Assembly (NCBI GenBank): GCA_003158415.1
Contig: PMJA01000092.1
Coordinates: 1-8,630 of the forward strand
DNA length: 8,630 nucleotides
DNA from: Methylobacter sp.
Lineage (GTDB): Bacteria; Pseudomonadota; Gammaproteobacteria; Methylococcales; Methylomonadaceae
Reading direction: 5' to 3'
The notes beneath the pieces are model-generated. The model searched no databases, was not told where the DNA came from, and saw only the letters and a list, made by a program, of their open reading frames with translations. This document shows, piece after piece, positions 6,401-8,630 of the stretch; position 1 is the stretch's first letter; every line of letters begins with the position of its first letter. The position numbers and the translations under genes were made by a program.

Positions 6401-8359
6401 GTTGTCAAACCAAGGTGCATTATCCATGGCTACCTTGGCACCAAAGCGGCAATATCCTAAATTGGGCCAGTAACACACCCCGCCATTACGAACACGAACA
6501 ATGTCGGTGAGTCCGTCACCGGACATGTCGGCTAAAATAATAGCTTGCACTCCGTCTGCAAAAACAATGTGGGGGCCTTTTTCTTCATCAAAGACTTGCT
6601 GTACTCTCTGTGCTGCTTCATATCCGGCCTCCGCCAGCGAGGCATGCCAGATAAAAGCCTGATCTTCGGAAATCATGATGTCGGGATGACCGTCGCCAGT
6701 CAGGTCGATAAATTTGAGATTCGGATTGCGGGTATCGACATTAGGCCAGCTTTCAAAAGCCCGGAAAGATTCCCAATCCTCATCCTGAGTACGCTCATAA
6801 AAACCGCGTACTGGTGCTTCCATAGTGACAATATCGATTTGTCCGTCGCCAGCCAAATCCAGAAACTGGGCATGACCAATCGTTAGTCTCGTATTAGGTT
6901 TATGTGTTACAAGTTCAACCGGGTTAAAACGCGCAACAGTTCGGGTGACTTGCGTATCTGGATCAAGGATTTGTTGGTTTGCGCTGATGTTACGCTTGTA
7001 AAACCAGCTATCCGCCTGCTCGGTGAGTATCCCGCTGAGGCCTTCACCGTCCAGGTCTATCCATTGATAGTTAGATCCGTCCAAGCCATAGGGTAGATTT
7101 TCCAAGCTTTTTGAATCAACTTCCTGAATCGTTTCGTCAATAATGGCTTGGGTATATTCAAACTCAACGGGAGGCAGCGACTTTGCCAAATATCCTCCAC
7201 CATCTTTACGCTTATAGCCAATTTGTGATGCCGCAAGCAGGAAAGAAAAAATGGGGTTTTCCGTACTGGTTGGGTCTGCTTCATAGGAATAGGTAAAATC
7301 CGTTGAACGCACCAGACAATTCTGTCCTATTCCCTGTTCATTAGGGAAATGATGAAACATTAACACTCGTTGGCAGAGGCGGTAGGTACGAACTTCAAAA
7401 CCGGCACGATAAGAAGAAAATGGATCGTTACGCACAGACCATTTGTTAACTAATGCATTCGGTAACGGATTATTCGAGTCATGCTCACCGTAGTCAAACA
7501 CCACTTCAAACATCCATTCGTTGTCCTTGGGCAGGGCTGACCATGCGTCTGATGGATTGAGAACAGGGAGATAGGGTTTTATATTTCCGTATTGGATGTG
7601 TTTTAGATATCGGTTAGCTGTTCTTGAATTTAATGAACGGTTCCGTTCATGTACTTGGGAGGAATCAATCTCATCCGAATTTTCTTCGGCATATTGATAG
7701 GCAATGGCATTACCTTTGGCATCGTAGCTTTCACAGATCAGCCAGGTAAAAATATGATCAGGCTGGGACGGATCAGCTATACGGCTTTCTTTCGTTTTTC
7801 CATACCAGGTGGTAATGTTGTCTTTGGAGATGGAGCGCCAGAACCTGTCTTCCGGGTTGTCTTGATTGGCCCATCGCTCGATACGAGCAAATAAACCTTC
7901 AATGCGAGGGCGGTAGCGTTGAATGGTGTAAATTTTACCGCCTACGGTTCTGGGAGGAATTACCTCCTTTTCCCAGTTGCCTCCATTCTCAATCAAAACT
8001 GGAACCAGATCCTCTGCACCTGATAATATAAATATATCAGATTCGTCAGTATCCTGATACTTGGGCAATCCCTTGTCTGTCCTGCGGGTGATCGAGGGAA
8101 GTGATAGATTCCAGCCTAAGCCAAATGCGCCATTTCCGGCACCGGAATCATAGGAAATAGAGAGTTGCGGGCCAAAACCAGAGCGACCGGGAGAAGTTGC
8201 AATCGGAATGCTCATCGAGCCAGTCCCGGTTACAGGATTAGCAGCAAATTTCTCGCCCATGCCATGAATTGCTCCGCCACCTTTTGGAAGTGTAATTGTA
8301 GGCGCAGATACGCTGTGCTTTTCTTCGCTAGCTTTCGCAGTTTCTTCAGCCGGAATCAT
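422..8359 (-). CDS. Fused TcB-TcC (SpvB / TcdB / Rhs) polymorphic toxin with C-terminal M23 metallopeptidase domain
   Basis: This 2645-residue protein combines the B and C components of an insecticidal Tc complex. Visible parts in order: SpvB-type domain (about 21-310, with ITLPKGGGAIHGMGEKF and SYDSGAGNGAFGLGWNLSLP), FG-GAP/VCBS-like loops (430-680), TcdB mid-N and mid-C-like regions (about 715-950), Rhs YD repeats (about 1270-2200), Rhs-associated core (2211-2322), Ser/Gly/Asn/Thr-rich linker (about 2365-2445), M23 peptidase (2446-2575) and a proline-rich tail. No Sec signal peptide or membrane segment is apparent, as usual for Tc B and C proteins. In that family the SpvB/Rhs parts build a hollow cocoon that encloses the self-cleaved C-terminal toxin, and a TcA pore injects it. 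No TcA gene and no adjacent immunity gene are in the window. The ATG at 8359 has a well-placed GGAG six bases upstream. The frame is uninterrupted, which argues for a functional gene. The family call is firm; target and delivery route are inferred. Confidence 0.95.
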   Translation of the reverse strand: MIPAEETAKASEEKHSVSAPTITLPKGGGAIHGMGEKFAANPVTGTGSMSIPIATSPGRSGFGPQLSISYDSGAGNGAFGLGWNLSLPSITRRTDKGLPKYQDTDESDIFILSGAEDLVPVLIENGGNWEKEVIPPRTVGGKIYTIQRYRPRIEGLFARIERWANQDNPEDRFWRSISKDNITTWYGKTKESRIADPSQPDHIFTWLICESYDAKGNAIAYQYAEENSDEIDSSQVHERNRSLNSRTANRYLKHIQYGNIKPYLPVLNPSDAWSALPKDNEWMFEVVFDYGEHDSNNPLPNALVNKWSVRNDPFSSYRAGFEVRTYRLCQRVLMFHHFPNEQGIGQNCLVRSTDFTYSYEADPTSTENPIFSFLLAASQIGYKRKDGGGYLAKSLPPVEFEYTQAIIDETIQEVDSKSLENLPYGLDGSNYQWIDLDGEGLSGILTEQADSWFYKRNISANQQILDPDTQVTRTVARFNPVELVTHKPNTRLTIGHAQFLDLAGDGQIDIVTMEAPVRGFYERTQDEDWESFRAFESWPNVDTRNPNLKFIDLTGDGHPDIMISEDQAFIWHASLAEAGYEAAQRVQQVFDEEKGPHIVFADGVQAIILADMSGDGLTDIVRVRNGGVCYWPNLGYCRFGAKVAMDNAPWFDNVDIFDQHRIRLADIDGSGAADILYLGSNGVQIYFNQSGNGWSKKCLLTSFPKLDNLSSVETVDLLGNGTACLVWSSPLLGNIRHPLRYINLMGEQKPHLLIKTVNNLGAETHIEYAASTKFYLNDKVAGNPWVTKLSFPVHCVEKVTVTDKWRKTSFSSSYSYHHGYFDGIEREFRGFGRVEQIDVESYGDFAQGNAASPYITNDRTLYQPPIKTSTWFHTGAFLDHERILSHFEHEYFPHWLEEQHPGLNIIFKENPLPQPDLATENLNPEEWREALRACKGMMLRQEVVELDIDTLESLKNPQQLPVRLFSTAYHNCLIRNLQPQAGNRHSVFLVAESEAITYHYELDIRESEITNLNPDPRITHTLNLQYDEYANILQSVAVVYPRIGQFKDNTLSNDDLKRIHDVQLERHLAYSEMRYTDDFGTKPADKNVALDNRRLRLPCETLTYELTGIKPTTGFYFTRDELRAFQLSLVHQKSGAAVPDIPYQQIPNRVTPEKRLVEHARTLFFAENLVDPLPFREHGRLGLTYEPYKLALTKPLLEAIFIDAAANNKLDQTVDGVITALDKLNNPAISGYLSGAKLTARFNTIPGNELTGQYWIRSGIAGFAADAAQHFYLPERYTDPFDNVTTLEYDGKYDLFIKSSTDALGNVITATQFDFRVLAPREMQDINDNLSEVYFDVLGLPTAMVVKGKANEGDSLTGFTDILANPALTDLATFFDQTDLDEPQAHIWLGNATTRHVYYFGEIIKNGLTVWGEHPACACGIVREKHLSQLALNEQSPLQAAFEYSDGMGSVIVKKVQAEPEKSGQPIRWVANGKTILNNKGKPVKQYEPYFSSSGHKFEEPKEEGVTPVIYYDAMGRVVRTEMPDGSYSRVEFSPWQVTSYDPNDTAFDPASTERSDWYQRRMNSAHPRFAEFNTPENIRAAKLVEAHGNTPALTILDSLGRNVISVSHNRVKDSSNILKDEKYLTFTKLDAEGKPLWIRDSRSNLVMQYINPPVANNQAADPTAGFVPCYDIAGNQLYQHSMDAGNRWVLNDAAGKPMLAWDSRGHTFRTDYDQLHRPVGSFVKGEDKFDPNRIIRFEKTIYGDTPGNGLADAKKLNIRGKPYKHFDTAGVVTSIAKNPTTNQDEAFDFKGNPLRGTRQLVKDYKATPDWSQNPILEAEIFSSSSRFDALNRPIQLVAPHSNQAGIKFNVVRPGYNEANLLEKVDVWLGQNTEPATLLNPATANLKVVTNIDYDAKGQRSRIEYNEAGHPIITEYSYDKETFRLTRLLTTRPKHPEANKRTLQDLFYTYDPIGNITEIRDAAQQTVFFNNSTITPSNSYVYDALYRLIHAEGREHAVQNNVQRDAKNFDPVIGVPFPNSPEALQRYSEDFEYDPVGNILGLHHTGGGTERWVRWYQYALNSNRLLSTRSPGEAVKLPFYAATPGYSAKYNYDAHGNMTSMPHLPVMEWDFKDQLHASQQQIVNNGTGEKTYYVYDAGGQRVRKLTETQNGLLKNERIYLGGFEVYRKYNGNRQTVVLERETLHVMDDEQRVALVEMRTLDTAGNDLAPPQLIRYQLGNHLGSAALEMDDQAQVISYEEYHPYGTTAYQSSRSQNETPKRYRYTGKERDEETGFSYHGARYYAGWLGIWTSYDPNGIRSGINLYSYGSRNPITRIDLDGKDDRIINTNNPSDPANYIDGEFNSFASNYPNKVVSIDSLKELWDNAHPKPNDIGGMTGPNATSSVGKSPNKSVQSQTHPSEIKSTGSTKFGQSSNDTPKGTDSAVFSNPMGETKYGEGRGSSGKGGHGLDENPNTDDWASKAAQDLMARVGTPVRAATDGKVIGLRRDTNTEHKGLIFGDQVTIVSSNGAMKTFYTHIDADSNLKEGTLVSRGDVIGWVTTWDRAPTGTHLHFGAASRRADGSYKGIDPVPLLQKTKGLTAAHEVTFSEDGSYVVGNPQDGTSLPVAPPKKLSPILPPLPSPTQSQPEEPVFPGKGDFPLPHQHFG
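441..463 (-). other. Perfect 9-bp hairpin inside the last codons of the toxin gene
   Basis: GGTAAAGGG (441-449) and CCCTTTACC (455-463) form a perfect 9-bp stem with a 5-base loop, ending 17 bases before the toxin stop codon. It encodes part of the GKGDFPLP tail. No U-run follows on either strand, so a Rho-independent terminator is unlikely. It may be an mRNA 3' structure or a chance product of the repetitive Pro/Gly codons. Confidence 0.4.
635..1024 (-). other. M23 (LytM-like) zinc metallopeptidase tip domain (about residues 2446-2575)
   Basis: The domain has the M23 landmarks: GTPVRAATDGKV (G2470 onward), DQVTIVSSNG, FYTHID (H2516), a GTLVSRGDVIGWV turn, and THLHFGA (H2549, H2551). By family knowledge the second His of HxH (H2551) is a zinc ligand, while the first (H2549) and the YxH histidine (H2516) act in catalysis. 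The aspartate six residues before GTPV, D2464, is the expected second ligand. The usual HxxxD histidine is replaced by K2460, and the only upstream candidate is H2446 in GGHGLD, giving a long H-x17-D spacing reminiscent of LasA-type M23 enzymes. Members cut peptidoglycan cross-bridges or glycine-rich peptides, so a cell-wall-degrading effector is the best guess. A role in processing or an elastase-like activity are alternatives. Confidence 0.82.
1394..1729 (-). other. Rhs-associated core with likely autoproteolytic aspartates (residues 2211-2322)
   Basis: The core runs from RYQLGNHLGSAALEMDD (H2220) through YEEYHPYGT, RYRYTGKERDEETGFSYHGA, RYYAGWLGIWTSYDPNG and LYSYGSRNPITRIDLDGKDD. In TcC proteins an aspartate pair about 22-23 residues apart cleaves the chain just after the core. 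D2293 (SYDPNG) and D2316 (RIDLDG) fit this at 23 residues. The end departs from the usual DPxGL: proline is replaced by L2317 and the leucine position is lysine (K2320). Cleavage is therefore probable but not certain. Base composition changes abruptly within this core at about 1500. Confidence 0.85.
1760..4552 (-). other. Rhs/YD-repeat shell (about residues 1270-2200)
   Basis: Degenerate YD repeats are scattered through this part, for example YDAMGRVVRTEMPDGS (about 1514), NDAAGKPMLAWDSRGHTF, YDAKGQRSRIEYNEAGHP, YTYDPIGNITEIRDA, YDPVGNILGLHH, YDAHGNMTSM and YDAGGQRVRKL. In Rhs and TcC proteins such repeats build a spiral beta-sheet that walls off the toxin. This is the most GC-rich part of the gene (60-65% in the lines I counted near 1681-1800). 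Confidence 0.85.
5510..6217 (-). other. TcdB mid-N and mid-C-like regions (about residues 715-950)
   Basis: Characteristic strings are GNGTACLVWSSPLLG, RYINLMGEQKPHLL, NNLGAETHIEYAASTKFYL, SYSYHHGYFDGIEREFRGFG and, further on, TSTWFHTGAF and EEWREALRACKGMMLRQEV. These match the middle regions of TcdB/TcaC proteins as I know them. They support assignment of the N-terminal half to a TcB component, and not to a simple Rhs or wall-associated YD-repeat protein. Borders are approximate. Confidence 0.8.
6320..7072 (-). other. FG-GAP/VCBS-type loop repeats, probable TcA-docking propeller (about residues 430-680)
   Basis: Five loops of the form D-x-(D/x)-G-x-G follow short beta-strand-like segments: WIDLDGEG (D435), FLDLAGDG (D501), FIDLTGDG (D552), LADMSGDG (D611) and LADIDGSG (D666). 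Spacing is about 50-66 residues, as expected for propeller blades. In TcB proteins this region forms a propeller that gates toxin exit and binds TcA. Calcium binding by such loops is common, but here it is an inference. Confidence 0.75.
7430..8299 (-). other. SpvB-like N-terminal domain of the toxin (about residues 21-310)
   Basis: The segment has the hallmark opening of TcB/SpvB proteins: ITLPKGGGAI, then GMGEKFAANPVTGTGSMSIP, SPGRSGFGPQLSISYDSG, GAGNGAFGLGWNLSLPSI and TRRTDKGLPKYQD, followed by DIFILSGAEDLVP. In solved Tc BC structures this domain forms one end of the cocoon near the beta-propeller that docks on TcA. It does not imply the ADP-ribosyltransferase activity of Salmonella SpvB, which resides in that protein's C-terminal domain, absent here. 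The C-terminal border is approximate. Confidence 0.9.
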
Positions 8360-8365
8360 TGGCTA

Positions 8366-8369
8366 CTCC
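8366..8369 (-). promoter_or_regulatory. Ribosome binding site of the toxin gene
   Basis: GGAG on the minus strand (8369-8366) lies six bases before the ATG at 8359. It supports the chosen start; the next in-frame methionine (GMGEKF, about residue 34) already lies inside the SpvB domain. Confidence 0.65.
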
Positions 8370-8630
8370 ACTGTTAATACGTAAACGTTGCTTTATGAAC
8401 GGCTCGAAAGCTGATTTCGATTAAATATACTGGGTGATAAAAAACTATTTATAAAATTCTGACGGATTCTATGCCTTTAATTGTTATTGTACAAACCATT
8501 TCTAGCATTAAAAATTTAACTGCTGAGTCAAACACCTTTGGAAATATTCCAGGCTATTTGTGTAGGTAGGTTTTTTGATTTTATTGGCTATGAGTAGTCT
8601 TTCACATGCTTAGGTAACTCGCAATAAATA
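8370..8630. other. AT-rich region upstream of the toxin gene; no convincing gene
   Basis: No recognisable coding sequence, RNA gene or mobile element is seen. It should hold the toxin promoter. The best -10 candidate on the minus strand is TACAAT (8491-8486), but its -35 at the right spacing is poor (TTTTTA). A TTGACT at 8531-8526 has no good -10 at 17-18 bases. An imperfect dyad, CCTttGGAA-ATA-TTCCAGG (8535-8553), could be an operator but may be chance. Nothing here identifies the upstream neighbour. Confidence 0.35.

Noticed and set aside
8503..8531. Sigma-70 promoter using TTGACT at 8531-8526
   Set aside because: At 17-18 bases spacing the -10 would be ATGCTA or TGCTAG, which do not resemble TATAAT; the TAGAAA further on is 21 bases away.
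8471..8569. 32-codon plus-strand frame starting MPLIVIVQTISS
   Set aside because: Only a weak GGA upstream, no recognisable family, AT-rich region, and divergent from the toxin; length is within chance expectation.

Overview
The window is dominated by one very large minus-strand gene (8359 down to 422, 2645 codons). It encodes a Tc-toxin/Rhs polymorphic toxin in a single chain. From the N terminus it carries a SpvB-like domain, a beta-propeller region with FG-GAP/VCBS-type Asp/Gly loops, TcdB mid regions, a long Rhs YD-repeat shell, an Rhs-associated core, a low-complexity linker and a LytM/M23-type zinc metallopeptidase as the variable C-terminal 'tip'. In the classical insecticidal Tc systems the B part (SpvB plus mid domains) and the C part (Rhs core plus tip) are often separate genes. 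Here they are fused, so this one protein could form the whole hollow cocoon with its cargo.

Layout from low to high coordinates: (1) 1-189, minus strand, the 5' end of a REP-associated tyrosine transposase (RAYT) gene whose family-like sequence stops around position 24. (2) 190-421, intergenic DNA with a head-to-head pair of REP-like palindromes next to the RAYT start and a second, unrelated 10-bp palindrome nearer the toxin stop codon; no immunity-like gene is visible here. (3) 422-8359, the toxin gene, with a good ribosome binding site at 8366-8369. (4) 8370-8630, AT-rich upstream DNA with no convincing gene and only a weak promoter candidate.

The organism looks like a gammaproteobacterium of moderate GC content. 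This rests on the REP/RAYT pair and the style of the toxin, and the genus cannot be named from this window. Composition is a clue to history: the Rhs shell is up to 60-65% GC in hand-counted 60-base lines, but at about position 1500, inside the Rhs core, it drops abruptly to 32-38%. That suggests the C-terminal tip was swapped in by recombination.

Proposed working model (inference): the protein is made without a Sec signal, folds as a TcB-TcC shell, cleaves itself at the Rhs core aspartates (D2293 and D2316) and releases the M23 domain inside the shell. Delivery would need a TcA-type pore or another export/injection route, which is not encoded here.
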